Made by a program: the position numbers and the translations under genes. Shown piece by piece: positions 1 through 7,091 of a stretch of 39,087 nucleotides of DNA; the first letter of the stretch is position 1; each line of letters starts with the position of its first letter. The stretch is from Asticcacaulis sp. (GTDB taxonomy: Bacteria > Pseudomonadota > Alphaproteobacteria > Caulobacterales > Caulobacteraceae): contig NZ_JAIXSV010000058.1 in the NCBI RefSeq assembly GCF_027484505.1, positions 1 to 39,087 of the forward strand, given 5' to 3'. The notes under the pieces were generated by a model. That model was not told the DNA's origin. It saw only the letters and a program-made list of their open reading frames with translations, and searched no databases.

Positions 1-4
1 ACGC

Positions 5-79
5 GGTCCCTTCGTCTATCGGTTAGGACGTCAGGTTTTCAACCTGAAAAGAGGGGTTCGACTCCCCTAGGGACTGCCA
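5..79 (+). tRNA. tRNA-Glu (UUC anticodon)
   Basis: A full cloverleaf can be folded. The acceptor arms GGTCCCT and AGGGACT pair with one G.T at the first position, the anticodon stem is TCAGG/CCTGA around the loop TTTTCAA (anticodon TTC), and the T-arm is GAGGGGTTCGACTCCCC-like. The discriminator G and CCA (77-79) are encoded. It reads GAA and GAG codons. No convincing terminator hairpin follows, only a short T run near 101-105. Confidence 0.96.
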
Positions 80-327
80 CCGTAACCTTCTTCCTCACAC
101 TTTTTGCGCGCGTCCGATTTTCTGAACGGAATGTGCGAGCCTGTGTCAAAAACGTCATATATTGCGTCAAGGCTACGCCAAGCGACATAATTACCGCTTT
201 TTTACTCGCATTAAGCGATATTTTCGCATATCGTCTCAAAAAAGAGAGGGGCAGGGGTGCTGCCCATTTAAAAATATCCATGTTATAGTGCTCGCGCAGT
301 AGATTATTCGTGGGCTTGGTGAGGAAT
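80..327 (+). promoter_or_regulatory. Leader and putative promoter of the cold-shock gene
   Basis: This 248-base gap is AT-rich and has no supportable gene. A -10-like TATAGT lies at 284-289, 17 bases after a weak -35 (TGCCCA, 261-266), which would give a transcript starting near 296 and a short leader. The ribosome binding site GGTGAGGA sits just before the ATG at 328. A small hairpin CGATAT/ATATCG lies near 218-235. The promoter call is tentative because the -35 is poor. Confidence 0.35.
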
Positions 328-888
328 ATGAGTTTGTACGATTACGCAAAGAGCAGCGAGGCGGAAGACGTAAAGGCTATTTCCGGTCGCGTGAAGTGGT
401 TCGATGCCGGCAAGGGCTATGGCTTCATCGTGCCTCAATCCCCCGAATTGACCGGCATGCGTGATGTGCTGCTGCATGTATCCGCACTGCGTGATCTGGG
501 GCGTGATCTGGCGCACGAAGGTGCCGCCATTGAATGCAAGATCGCCAAGCGTGCCAAGGGCTGGCAGGTTATTCAGATCACAGCACTGGAAGACAGCGGC
601 AGCGGCCCTGTACGCGAGGCGCGTGATCCGGCGGCTGTGCGTTCGACGCATAACGTGCAGGCAACCATAGGTGATCTCGAAGCGGCGACCATCAAATGGT
701 TCAACCGCACTAAGGGCTATGGCTTCGTTGTGCGTGGCAATGATCCGACGGACATCTTCATCCATATCGAAACGCTGCGTCGGTTTGGCCTTGAGGACGT
801 TCAGCAGGGTGACACCCTGATGGTGCGCTTCGGCGAAGGCCCCAAGGGGCTGGTCGTGACCGAGGTCCAGCCAAAGGCAATGGCCTGA
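328..888 (+). CDS. Double cold-shock-domain protein
   Basis: This 186-residue protein has two cold-shock domains (OB folds that bind single-stranded RNA or DNA). The first (about residues 18-82) carries RNP1-like KGYGFI and RNP2-like VLLHVSAL. The second (about 117-182) carries [13 protein letters not shown] and [10 protein letters not shown] linker of about 35 residues separates them. Single-domain Csp proteins are near 70 residues; two-domain forms of this size are known in Caulobacter and relatives, where some accumulate in stationary phase rather than on cold shock. The ATG at 328 is preferred over the GTG at 310 because GGTGAGGA precedes it. The gene is monocistronic, ended by the hairpin at 934-966. 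The role as an RNA chaperone is inferred from the family. Confidence 0.93.
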   Translation: MSLYDYAKSSEAEDVKAISGRVKWFDAGKGYGFIVPQSPELTGMRDVLLHVSALRDLGRDLAHEGAAIECKIAKRAKGWQVIQITALEDSGSGPVREARDPAAVRSTHNVQATIGDLEAATIKWFNRTKGYGFVVRGNDPTDIFIHIETLRRFGLEDVQQGDTLMVRFGEGPKGLVVTEVQPKAMA

Positions 889-933
889 GCGGAAAAAGGG
901 CCTTGAAACGGCCATTGAATCCGGCGAATTTCC

Positions 934-966
934 AACGGAGGCGATGTTTCGCCTCCGTTTTTCTTT
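934..966 (+). terminator. Rho-independent terminator after the cold-shock gene
   Basis: A perfect 11-bp stem (AACGGAGGCGA / TCGCCTCCGTT) with a TGTT loop runs straight into TTTTTCTTT. It ends the cold-shock transcript only 14 bases before the next coding start. Confidence 0.93.
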
Positions 967-979
967 GCAGGTGTGAACG

Positions 980-1822
980 GTGAGGTCTGTGTACAAAGCC
1001 TTTCGGTGGTCTCTGGCACTCATGATGGCGGCGCTGTCGCCCGCCTTGCCGGCCCATGCTCAGACTTCTGCGGCAACGGCTGCCGCACCGGCGGAAGTGG
1101 CGCACTACACCTATCGCGTCGTGAAGGTCTATCCGCATGACCCGCAGGCCTTTACGCAAGGCCTGTTCATTCAGAATGGCCGTTTGTTTGAAAGCACCGG
1201 CATGGCGGGGGCCTCGTCGCTGCGCGAAGTTGATCTGACCACCGGCGAGATCAAACGCAAACACGATATTGCACGGCCCTATTTTGCCGAAGGCGTGGCA
1301 CCGTGGGGTAATGCCATCATTGGCCTGACCTGGACGCACGGCAAGGCCTTCGTCTGGGATCGTGACAGTTTCGCGCCAAAGGGGGAGTTCGCTTATACGG
1401 GCGAGGGCTGGGGCCTCACCGGTGATGGTACGCACCTGATCCTCAGCGACGGCAGCGACCGTTTGCGTTTTCTGGACCCGCAGACCTTCAAGGTGGTCAG
1501 TGAAGTGCCGGTGACCCTGCGCGGCGAGCCCATCGAGATGCTCAATGAGCTGGAATATATCGGCGGGCAGGTCTACGCCAATGTCTGGCAAACCGACTAT
1601 ATTGTCCGCATCGACCCTAAAGACGGCAAGATCAACGGCATAGTCGATCTGAAAGGTCTGATGGCCTATGGCCCGGCCATTACGCAGCGCATCGACGTTC
1701 TGAACGGCATTGCCTTTAATCCGGAAACGAAGCATCTGCTGGTCACCGGTAAATACTGGCCGGCGCTGTTTGAGATCGAACTGATCGACAAGGCGACGGG
1801 CAAACCCTATGAGTTCCGGTAA
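980..1822 (+). CDS. Glutaminyl-peptide cyclotransferase (plant-type, secreted)
   Basis: The 280-residue product matches the Glu_cyclase_2 family, the beta-propeller glutaminyl cyclases that turn N-terminal glutamine of peptides into pyroglutamate and release ammonia. Residues 1-28 form a signal peptide (basic start, hydrophobic core, AHA-Q cleavage), so it should act in the periplasm. Family landmarks include HDPQAFTQGL, FAEGVAPWG and LNELEYIGGQVYANVWQTD near residue 190. The start is a GTG with AGGTG about nine bases upstream; no better ATG lies near. It ends just before the DUF192 lipoprotein gene, and the two are probably co-transcribed. The physiological substrate cannot be told from sequence. 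Confidence 0.9.
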   Translation: MRSVYKAFRWSLALMMAALSPALPAHAQTSAATAAAPAEVAHYTYRVVKVYPHDPQAFTQGLFIQNGRLFESTGMAGASSLREVDLTTGEIKRKHDIARPYFAEGVAPWGNAIIGLTWTHGKAFVWDRDSFAPKGEFAYTGEGWGLTGDGTHLILSDGSDRLRFLDPQTFKVVSEVPVTLRGEPIEMLNELEYIGGQVYANVWQTDYIVRIDPKDGKINGIVDLKGLMAYGPAITQRIDVLNGIAFNPETKHLLVTGKYWPALFEIELIDKATGKPYEFR

Positions 1823-1826
1823 CTTT

Positions 1827-2288
1827 ATGATCAAGCACACAAAATGGCTCCCGCTCTTTCTGCTTCTGGCGGCCTGTCAGCCGAAACCGCCGGAGCGCGA
1901 GGCGCTTCAGGTTTTGTCGGGTGGCACCACCCACGCGTTTCAGGTCGAAATCGCTGATGACGAACAGGAACGCGAAACCGGCCTGATGAACCGCGATAGC
2001 CTGCCGGCCGGGCAGGGGATGCTGTTCCTGTTTCCGGATGCGCGCGAGCGTGCCTTCTGGATGAAGAATACGCATATACCGCTTGATATTATTTATATTT
2101 CTAAGTCAGGCGAAGTGATTTCCATTCAGAAGAACACGATGCCGATGAACGAAACGCCGCTGCATTCGTTCGGCCCGGCGGCGGCGGTTCTGGAAATCAA
2201 TGGCGGTCAGGCCGATGTTTTGGGGATCAAGCCGGGCGACCGCATTACGCACCGCTTCTTTGAAGGCAAGGGGCCGATGCCGCAATAG
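1827..2288 (+). CDS. DUF192 family lipoprotein
   Basis: This 153-residue protein belongs to the DUF192 family, small secreted beta-rich proteins of unknown biochemical role. The N-terminus ([17 protein letters not shown]) is a lipoprotein signal with lipobox LAAC, so Cys17 should be lipidated. The DUF192 core follows: [33 protein letters not shown] and the closing VLEINGG...GIKPGDRI. An in-frame ATG at 1809 overlaps the previous gene and would add six residues; 1827 gives the cleaner signal peptide. It lies four bases after the cyclotransferase stop, suggesting one operon of two envelope proteins. Family assignment is firm, function unknown. Confidence 0.9.
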   Translation: MIKHTKWLPLFLLLAACQPKPPEREALQVLSGGTTHAFQVEIADDEQERETGLMNRDSLPAGQGMLFLFPDARERAFWMKNTHIPLDIIYISKSGEVISIQKNTMPMNETPLHSFGPAAAVLEINGGQADVLGIKPGDRITHRFFEGKGPMPQ

Positions 2289-2320
2289 ACGCTTGTTCTG
2301 TGGGCGGTGTGTAAAACGGC

Positions 2321-2349
2321 TTGCGGAACCGGCTTTGAAGTGGCATGTA
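2321..2349 (+). promoter_or_regulatory. Possible tRNA-Pro promoter
   Basis: TTGCGG (2321-2326) and CATGTA (2344-2349) are separated by 17 bases and lie about 27 bases before the tRNA. The -10 is a poor match, so this is only the best candidate in the gap. Confidence 0.3.
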
Positions 2350-2375
2350 GCGCGCCTTGCCTGCGGGTAAGGTGT

Positions 2376-2498
<123 letters not shown>

Positions 2499-2499
2499 C

Positions 2500-2720
2500 T
2501 TCAGAGCAGGGTTCGAACCGATAAGAGGTTCGACGCGCTCAAAGAGCGTAGCGTTAGCGCACCGAAAATGCCCAAGTGATGATCAAGAGGCGGAGCCTGC
2601 TTGATCACACGCAGACGCGGCGGAGCGGAGCCACATCGACCCGAAAGGGCGATGGACGCCGAAGGCGCCCGAAGGGTAAGCCGCGTTAAAACGCGGCGCA
2701 TCAATCCTCTCGCCTGACTC
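2500..2720. repeat. Chain of stem-loops with split tRNA T-arm copy
   Basis: No credible gene lies between the tRNA-Pro terminator and the coding start at 2834. The stretch is a string of hairpins: CGAACC/GGTTCG near 2514-2531, a GCGCT...AGCGC stem at 2535-2560, a TGATCAAG/CTTGATCA arm pair near 2580-2607, GACGCCGAAGGCGCC near 2655-2669 and CCGCGTT/AACGCGG near 2681-2696. GAGGTTCGA (2525-2533) and AATCCTCTCGCC (2703-2714) match consecutive parts of the tRNA-Pro T-arm (2426-2434 and 2434-2445), as if a T-arm copy had been split by about 169 bases. It may be a repetitive intergenic element; other copies cannot be judged here. Confidence 0.55.
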
Positions 2721-2792
2721 GGCCGCAATACCCATCTTCACCTTTCCCGGATGCATCCGCCGAGACTCTGCGGTATTATCACTGTATTGGCA

Positions 2793-2814
2793 GCCGCTAT
2801 AAACCCATAGCGGC
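2793..2814 (+). other. Hairpin just before the small membrane gene
   Basis: GCCGCTAT and ATAGCGGC form an 8-bp stem with an AAACCC loop, ending 19 bases before the ATG at 2834. Nearby GGATGCATCC (2750-2759) is a perfect 10-base palindrome. Both may be leader structures of the next gene; there is no U-tract, so this is not a classical terminator. Confidence 0.5.
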
Positions 2815-2833
2815 ACCCGTTCGGATGCACCCC

Positions 2834-3217
2834 ATGAGCCGCGCCATCGCCGTCCTCACAGGTCTCGCTGCGCTTCTGTTACTCACCGCCGGCGTACCGT
2901 TGCGCGGGCCGCTGACCGATCCGGAGTGGGTGGTTTGGGGGGCGGGGGTAGCGGCTTTTGTTGTCGTGATGTTGGGCTTACTGGCTGTGTTAAAGCGGGG
3001 CGTATTGCACGCACTGGTTCATCTGATGGTCGCCTCTCTGCTGACCATCGCCGCCGGTTGGGTGATTCAACACGCGCAAAAGGCGGTTGTGGATCGGCTG
3101 ATCATCTGCCTTTTGGGCCTCGGTGTGCTGACCGTATGGACACTGTGGGCCGCAAGCGGCTTCGCTGTGGGTAAGCGACCGCCAAATTCCGATGACGATA
3201 GCTTCCTGCCGCTTTAG
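2834..3217 (+). CDS. Small four-helix membrane protein, unknown function
   Basis: I do not recognise this 127-residue protein. It has four probable membrane helices: about residues 5-22 (AVLTGLAALLLLTAGV), 33-52 (VWGAGVAAFVVVMLGLLAVL), 58-77 and 91-108 (LIICLLGLGVLTVWTLWAA), with a short acidic tail ending DDDSFLPL. The ATG at 2834 starts MSRAIAV; an alternative ATG at 2825 adds MHP. No strong ribosome binding site is visible. It faces the two minus-strand membrane genes and ends in the hairpin at 3217-3264, whose first base is the last base of its stop codon. Base use fits the neighbours, so it is probably real. Confidence 0.62.
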   Translation: MSRAIAVLTGLAALLLLTAGVPLRGPLTDPEWVVWGAGVAAFVVVMLGLLAVLKRGVLHALVHLMVASLLTIAAGWVIQHAQKAVVDRLIICLLGLGVLTVWTLWAASGFAVGKRPPNSDDDSFLPL

Positions 3218-3264
3218 ATCATTATGATTTCTGTTAGAAACATAATGATCCAGTTTTTTGTTTA
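3217..3264 (+). terminator. Palindromic terminator at the end of the membrane gene
   Basis: GATCATTATG-A-TTTC pairs with GAAACATAATGATC (one bulged A, loop TGTTA) and is followed by CAGTTTTTTGTTT. The stop codon's G is the first base of the stem. The downstream T-rich stretch and the nearby palindrome at 3319-3352 suggest that it may be part of a repetitive palindromic element. Confidence 0.75.
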
Positions 3265-3280
3265 GTCCCTCGCCGGGCGG

Positions 3281-3352
3281 TGGCTTCGCCACCTTGGCCG
3301 CCGCCTCAATGGCGGCTTGAGCGGAATGATTCCAATAGAAATCATTCCGCTC
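3281..3352. repeat. Palindromic repeat element, copy 1
   Basis: Three hairpins sit in a row between convergent genes: GGTGGC/GCCACC, GCCGCC/GGCGGC and a perfect 13-bp palindrome GAGCGGAATGATT / AATCATTCCGCTC (3319-3331 with 3340-3352). The last is followed by TAA and overlaps the stop codon of the minus-strand gene. It resembles the palindrome at 32243-32283 in both sequence (GAGCRGRATGATT) and closing bases (GCTCTAA). Confidence 0.7.
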
Positions 3353-3585
3353 TAACGCTTCCGACCCTTGTAATTTTCCGACCAGCTTATGATCGGAAGC
3401 ACGGGAATCCCCCACAATATGCCGGACAGACCGTAATACAGCAGTTGCACCAGATCGTTGTCGGGCAGCTTTTCGCCGATGCTGGAAACGATCACCACAT
3501 AGACGGCCAGAAACACGACAATGCCGATACAGGCGATCACACGGCGCACCGGCAGGCTGAGACCCTTTGTCGCATCTGTGCTCAT
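3352..3585 (-). CDS. DUF2842 family membrane protein
   Basis: This 77-residue protein fits the DUF2842 family, short two-helix inner-membrane proteins found in alphaproteobacteria. Helix one is about residues 15-36 (VIACIGIVVFLAVYVVIV) and helix two about 48-68, containing the family-like stretch LLYYGLSGILWGIPVLPIISW. A basic tail (KGRKR) ends it. The start has GCGGGTAA a few bases upstream. It lies 13 bases after the 89-residue membrane gene on the same strand, so the pair is probably one transcript. Function is unknown for the whole family. Confidence 0.8.
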   Translation of the reverse strand: MSTDATKGLSLPVRRVIACIGIVVFLAVYVVIVSSIGEKLPDNDLVQLLYYGLSGILWGIPVLPIISWSENYKGRKR

Positions 3586-3598
3586 CGGTTTACCCGCT

Positions 3599-3868
3599 TC
3601 ATTTCTTGACGTTCACTTTTTCGATGGCGCGCGTCAGATGAAACAGCGCCAGAAGACCGGCCGAACCCGCACCGGCGGCCCTGAGCGTCGTATAGAAGCG
3701 ATCCGGATAAATATCGAGAATATGGATGAAAAACGTCATCAGGATCGCCCCGAAAATGCCCACAAACATATTGATGATGGCGCTGTAGCGGCTCTTGGTC
3801 AGGTTGTTGGCGATCCAACCGACGATGAACCCCGTCATACCGGCCAGAATCCAATCCTGAACACCCAT
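3599..3868 (-). CDS. Small three-helix membrane protein (GlsB/YeaQ-like)
   Basis: The 89-residue product has three hydrophobic segments (about residues 5-20, 32-52 and 62-80) and a glycine-rich opening, WILAGMTGFIVGWIANNLTKSR, then FVGIFGAILMTFFI. This layout resembles the transglycosylase-associated (GlsB/YeaQ/YmgE) family, small membrane proteins often tied to stress; that match is by pattern only. AAAGGTT precedes the ATG at a good distance. It is the first gene of a two-gene unit with the DUF2842 gene. A longer overlapping reading frame in another phase is rejected. Confidence 0.72.
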   Translation of the reverse strand: MGVQDWILAGMTGFIVGWIANNLTKSRYSAIINMFVGIFGAILMTFFIHILDIYPDRFYTTLRAAGAGSAGLLALFHLTRAIEKVNVKK

Positions 3869-4029
3869 TTGTGGAACCTTTCACATTTTTCCGTCGCGCG
3901 TCGCTTGAATTTCACCCCTCCCTGTGGGCAAATCAAAAGGCACGGCCAATGCCTATTACAGGTTATTTCGCCGCAGTTGAACAGGTCCGCTCGACGGAAC
4001 CCAACAATTATTTTCAGTGAGGCGTAACG

Positions 4030-5079
4030 GTGAGGCTTCCGCTCAAATCTCCTTCCGTGGCCATCTGGCTCTCTATTGTGGCCGCTATGGTCGTGCTGAT
4101 CGTTATGGTTGGTGGCGCCACGCGCCTGACCGGCTCAGGCCTGTCGATCACCGAATGGAAGCCCATCCACGGCGTAGTGCCGCCGCTGAATGACGCCCAA
4201 TGGGCCGAAGAGTTCACTAAGTACCAGCAGATACCGCAGTACAAGCAGGTGAATGCGAACATGTCGGTGGCGCAGTTCAAATTCATCTTCTGGTGGGAAT
4301 GGGGTCATCGCCTGCTGGGTCGCCTGATCGGTGCCGCGGTCCTTATCCCCTTTATTGTCTTTTTGTTCATGCAGGCCATCCCGCAGCGCCTGATCTGGCG
4401 GTGTGCCTTGCTGGTCGGGTTGGTCGGCGTGCAGGGGACGATCGGCTGGTGGATGGTGCATTCGGGACTGGCCAACCGCATCGACGTCGCCCCCGAACGC
4501 CTGATGACGCATCTCAGCCTGGCCCTGGTCATCATGATCTTTGCCATATGGACGGCCAACGAAGCCTTACACGGCCAATCGCGCGGGCATGGCGCGCCGG
4601 GTGGCTGGGTTGCTGCCGTCGCCGGTCTGTTTGGCCTGACCTTCCTGCAATCCATGCTGGGCGCGCTGGTCGCCGGTAACGATGCCGGGCTGGTCTATAA
4701 TGACTGGCCGCTGATGGGCGGGCGTATCGTGCCCTTTGTCGATTATTCCAAAGGCCTGTGGCACGTCTTCGTCCACGATCAGGGCATGGTGCAGGTCCTG
4801 CACCGCTTTAACGCCTATATCCTGCTGCTCTATGCCACGGCTCTGGTCCTGTGGCTGTGGCGGCGCTGCCTCGATGACGGTATGCGCCTGATCGCCGCCG
4901 CCTTCGGTGTGCTGGTTTGGTGTCAGGCCGCTCTCGGCGTCGCGACTCTGTGGACCAATGTACACATCGCCTTTGGCCTGCTGCACCAGTTGGGGGCTGT
5001 CCTGCTGCTCATTCTGGCCACCCTGCTGCTGTGGAAGGTCGCCCGCGCCGATCGCGACTTCCGCCGCCGTAATTTTTAA
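4030..5079 (+). CDS. ctaA: Heme A synthase, CtaA/Cox15 family
   Basis: This 349-residue, roughly eight-helix protein oxidises the C8 methyl of heme O to the formyl group of heme A, the cofactor of aa3-type cytochrome oxidase. Family landmarks are GGATRLTGSGLSITEWKP near residues 27-44, the HRLLGRLIG loop around residue 94, HLSLAL, FVHDQGMVQVLHRFNAY and the late HQLGAVLLL; these histidines bind heme in the family. The length suits the Cox15-like (type 2) form of alphaproteobacteria. The start is a GTG at 4030; there is no in-frame ATG until well inside the first helix. It has no heme-synthesis neighbour here. A terminator-like hairpin lies at 5232-5256. Confidence 0.95.
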   Translation: MRLPLKSPSVAIWLSIVAAMVVLIVMVGGATRLTGSGLSITEWKPIHGVVPPLNDAQWAEEFTKYQQIPQYKQVNANMSVAQFKFIFWWEWGHRLLGRLIGAAVLIPFIVFLFMQAIPQRLIWRCALLVGLVGVQGTIGWWMVHSGLANRIDVAPERLMTHLSLALVIMIFAIWTANEALHGQSRGHGAPGGWVAAVAGLFGLTFLQSMLGALVAGNDAGLVYNDWPLMGGRIVPFVDYSKGLWHVFVHDQGMVQVLHRFNAYILLLYATALVLWLWRRCLDDGMRLIAAAFGVLVWCQAALGVATLWTNVHIAFGLLHQLGAVLLLILATLLLWKVARADRDFRRRNF

Positions 5080-5379
5080 ACGTGCCTCCTCCCTGTGCCG
5101 CAGGCATGGGGAGGTGGATTTTTGCCTGAAAGGCAAAAAGACGGAGGGGGAGGCGAAGCCGAAAGGAAAGACGCAGGGGCCACAGGCCCCTGCACCCCAT
5201 CACCTATCCGCGCTCAAACCTAAGATACAGCGCGTGACGGAAGGATTATTTGGGGGCGCAGCCCCCGTTTTATTTTGCAGATAATCACAGGTCGTGCCGC
5301 TTGGGCGCCCAGTTGTGGGGTGTGGGGGCTTTGAAGTGCGCTACCGCTTCGCTGTTTGAGCGCAGGCCCCACGTCTTTC
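5080..5379. repeat. Hairpin-rich intergenic repeats between ctaA and phoX
   Basis: No gene is visible in these 300 bases. In order there are: a CCTCCTCCCT...GGGGAGGTGG and ACGGAGGGGGAGGC inverted arrangement (5086-5154) with a TTTTTGCCT/AGGCAAAAA hairpin inside (5119-5139); GCAGGGGCC/GGCCCCTGC (5173-5193); a terminator at 5232-5256; and, on the minus strand, a stem-loop (5336-5363) that is 25/28 identical to 2535-2562. The GGGGAGGTGG/GGAGGGGG motif also occurs near 8205-8240, as is common for intergenic repeats in this group. Confidence 0.6.
5232..5256 (+). terminator. Terminator downstream of ctaA
   Basis: GGGGGC and GCCCCC form a stem around GCA and lead into GTTTTATTTT. It lies about 150 bases after the ctaA stop, behind the repeat hairpins. 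Confidence 0.75.
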
Positions 5380-6816
5380 TTACCCCTTGACCGCCTCAGT
5401 GCTGAACTGATCCCACGGGCCGGTGATGGCCAGAGTCCAGCCGGGGTTTTGCAGGTTGACGAACATGGTCGAGCCGTCGGGCGAGAAGCAGACACCGGCC
5501 CATTCTGAATTGGTCGGTTCGGTATTGCGGGCGAAGGTGGTGACCTTCCCCTCGCGCGTAATGATCTTCAGGTGGTTTTTCAGCGTGTCGGAATAGCGGT
5601 CTTCGCAGGCAAAGAGCTGACCGCGCGGCGAAACGACGATATTGTCTACATAGTCGAACAGCAGATCGTTGTTGGGCTCGGCAAAGAGCTGGATACGACC
5701 GGGGGCGCGGGCTTCCTGCGCCGTGCCTTCGTAGGGGCTCGGCACATAGCGCATGATCTGGCCGTTTTCACCGGGACCGCCGGAGGTGCAGGTGAAGTAA
5801 AGCTCGCCTTCGCCGAAGAAGATGCCTTCCTCGCGTGCGAACTGCGCCGCACCTTTGGCGTGGGCGCGGGTGCGCAGGTCGTTATTGGGGCTTTCGACCT
5901 CATCAAGATCAACCCACTCGCTTTCGAACCAATCGCCCTGCTTCCAGAAGAAGCCGGTCTTGTTGTCGGTCAGGGCGTGCGGCTTGCCCTTGATGACCAA
6001 TGCTTGCAGTTTACCGCCTTCCAGAAGCTTGCCCGGCACCTTGGGGATGAAGCGATAGAAGGCCGAGTCCCCGGCATCTTCGGTCAGATAGACTATACCG
6101 GTCTTGGGATCGACGGTCACGGCCTCGTGCTCGAAGCGGCCCATGGCCTTGATCGGCTCGGCCTTGACAAGACCTTCGGCGCGCGCGGGGACTTCGAAGA
6201 CGTAACCGTGGTCCTTGCCGACGCCGTTCGGTGCCTGCTGCGAGCTTTCCTCACAGGTCAGCCACGAGCCCCAGGGCGTCGGGCCGCCCGCGCAGTTGGT
6301 CGAGGTGCCGATCAGCGACAGGTGATGGCTGACCAGTTTCTGTTCCTTAATGTTATATACCAGCGTCGTTGTGCCGCCGTGCAGGGGGCGACCGTCGGGC
6401 GCGAAGTCATAGACCTTGGCCGCATCGACCTTGCCGAACAGTTCGTTCTGCGCGCCGAACGGGCCGATCTTGCTGAGGCTGTGCTTGATTTCGTGATTGC
6501 GCACCAGCAGCACCGTGTCCGGGCCGTGCGGGAAACAGGCCATGCCGTCGTGCTTGCCCGGCACGATCAGGCCGTCGCTCATGGTTTCCCCCTGACGCGA
6601 GAAGATGCGGTAGGAGAAGCCAGCGGGCAGGTCGGCGATACCGTTGGGGTCCTTCACCAGCGGACCATAGCCTTCGATCTGATTGACATAGGTGTCAGGG
6701 GCGTTTTCGGTCAGGCGGTGGGCCGCGGCGGCCTTGCTGATCCACAGCGCCATGCCAGTAAAGGCCGCAGAGGTGGCCAGAGACGAAGAGAGGAGGGTGC
6801 GGCGGGACAGCGACAT
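5380..6816 (-). CDS. PhoX-like (DUF839) Tat-exported phosphatase family protein
   Basis: The 478-residue product belongs to the PhoX/DUF839 family, which includes calcium- and iron-dependent alkaline phosphatases. It begins with a twin-arginine signal (MSLSRRTLLSSSLATSAAF...AAAA), so it should be folded in the cytoplasm and exported by Tat. Family features are DGMACFPHGPDTVLLVRNHE, GTSTNCAGGPTPWGSWLTCEES, FEHEAVTVDPKTGIVYLTEDAGDSAFYRF and the closing WAGVCFSPDGSTMFVNLQNPGWTLAITGPW. The ATG at 6816 is chosen because AAAGGTG lies seven bases upstream; an in-frame GTG at 6843 adds nine residues. A weak Pho-box-like pair upstream was rejected. The gene stands alone, diverging from rplM. Phosphatase activity is inferred from the family. 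Confidence 0.88.
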   Translation of the reverse strand: MSLSRRTLLSSSLATSAAFTGMALWISKAAAAHRLTENAPDTYVNQIEGYGPLVKDPNGIADLPAGFSYRIFSRQGETMSDGLIVPGKHDGMACFPHGPDTVLLVRNHEIKHSLSKIGPFGAQNELFGKVDAAKVYDFAPDGRPLHGGTTTLVYNIKEQKLVSHHLSLIGTSTNCAGGPTPWGSWLTCEESSQQAPNGVGKDHGYVFEVPARAEGLVKAEPIKAMGRFEHEAVTVDPKTGIVYLTEDAGDSAFYRFIPKVPGKLLEGGKLQALVIKGKPHALTDNKTGFFWKQGDWFESEWVDLDEVESPNNDLRTRAHAKGAAQFAREEGIFFGEGELYFTCTSGGPGENGQIMRYVPSPYEGTAQEARAPGRIQLFAEPNNDLLFDYVDNIVVSPRGQLFACEDRYSDTLKNHLKIITREGKVTTFARNTEPTNSEWAGVCFSPDGSTMFVNLQNPGWTLAITGPWDQFSTEAVKG

Positions 6817-6981
6817 GGAAACACCTTTGCGCATAAGGGACACTACCGTTTGGAATCGGATGCGCCTTATGTAAAGACAGGCGGGAACAGAATTATGACG
6901 ATTTGATACGGTAATTTAATACCCAATTCAAAAATATCAATAAAAACAATTGTCTGTTTCAATTTTTGTCAAAAATAAGGG

Positions 6982-7010
6982 TTGACGCGGCCATTTGCCT
7001 CGTCTATACG
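6982..7010 (+). promoter_or_regulatory. Sigma-70-type promoter of rplM-rpsI
   Basis: TTGACG (6982-6987) and TATACG (7005-7010) are spaced by 17 bases, close to the housekeeping consensus. An A/T-rich stretch directly upstream (about 6915-6980) may act as an UP element. The start would fall near 7017, leaving a leader of about 75 bases before the rplM ATG. Confidence 0.75.
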
Positions 7011-7091
7011 CTCCCGACTTTTCCGGCGGTGGCGTCTGTCACGGCGGGAAGCACCCGTTTAAAACCCCGGATTTCACCAAAGGGATCTCCC

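Noticed and set aside
39-281. Minus-strand 80-residue ORF
   Set aside because: It ends antisense to tRNA-Glu (VPRGVEPLFSG is the usual tRNA shadow) and has no family features.
2500-2720. Possible permuted tmRNA or SRP RNA
   Set aside because: No tag-peptide coding stretch and no SRP GGAAGG/GCAGCC apical motif is present; the region is also too short for tmRNA.
2501-2728. Minus-strand ORF (75 residues) across the stem-loop region after tRNA-Pro
   Set aside because: Its codons follow the hairpins rather than a protein pattern; it looks like a repeat-derived artefact.
6865-6885. Pho-box-like CTGTTCC...CTGTCTT upstream of the phoX-like gene (minus strand)
   Set aside because: The two half-sites are 10, not 11, bases apart and the second halves do not match CTGTCAT well.
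5572-6906. Long plus-strand ORF (444 residues) antisense to the phoX-like gene
   Set aside because: The opposite strand encodes a complete, recognisable Tat-exported protein; the antisense frame is open only because of GC-rich codon bias.
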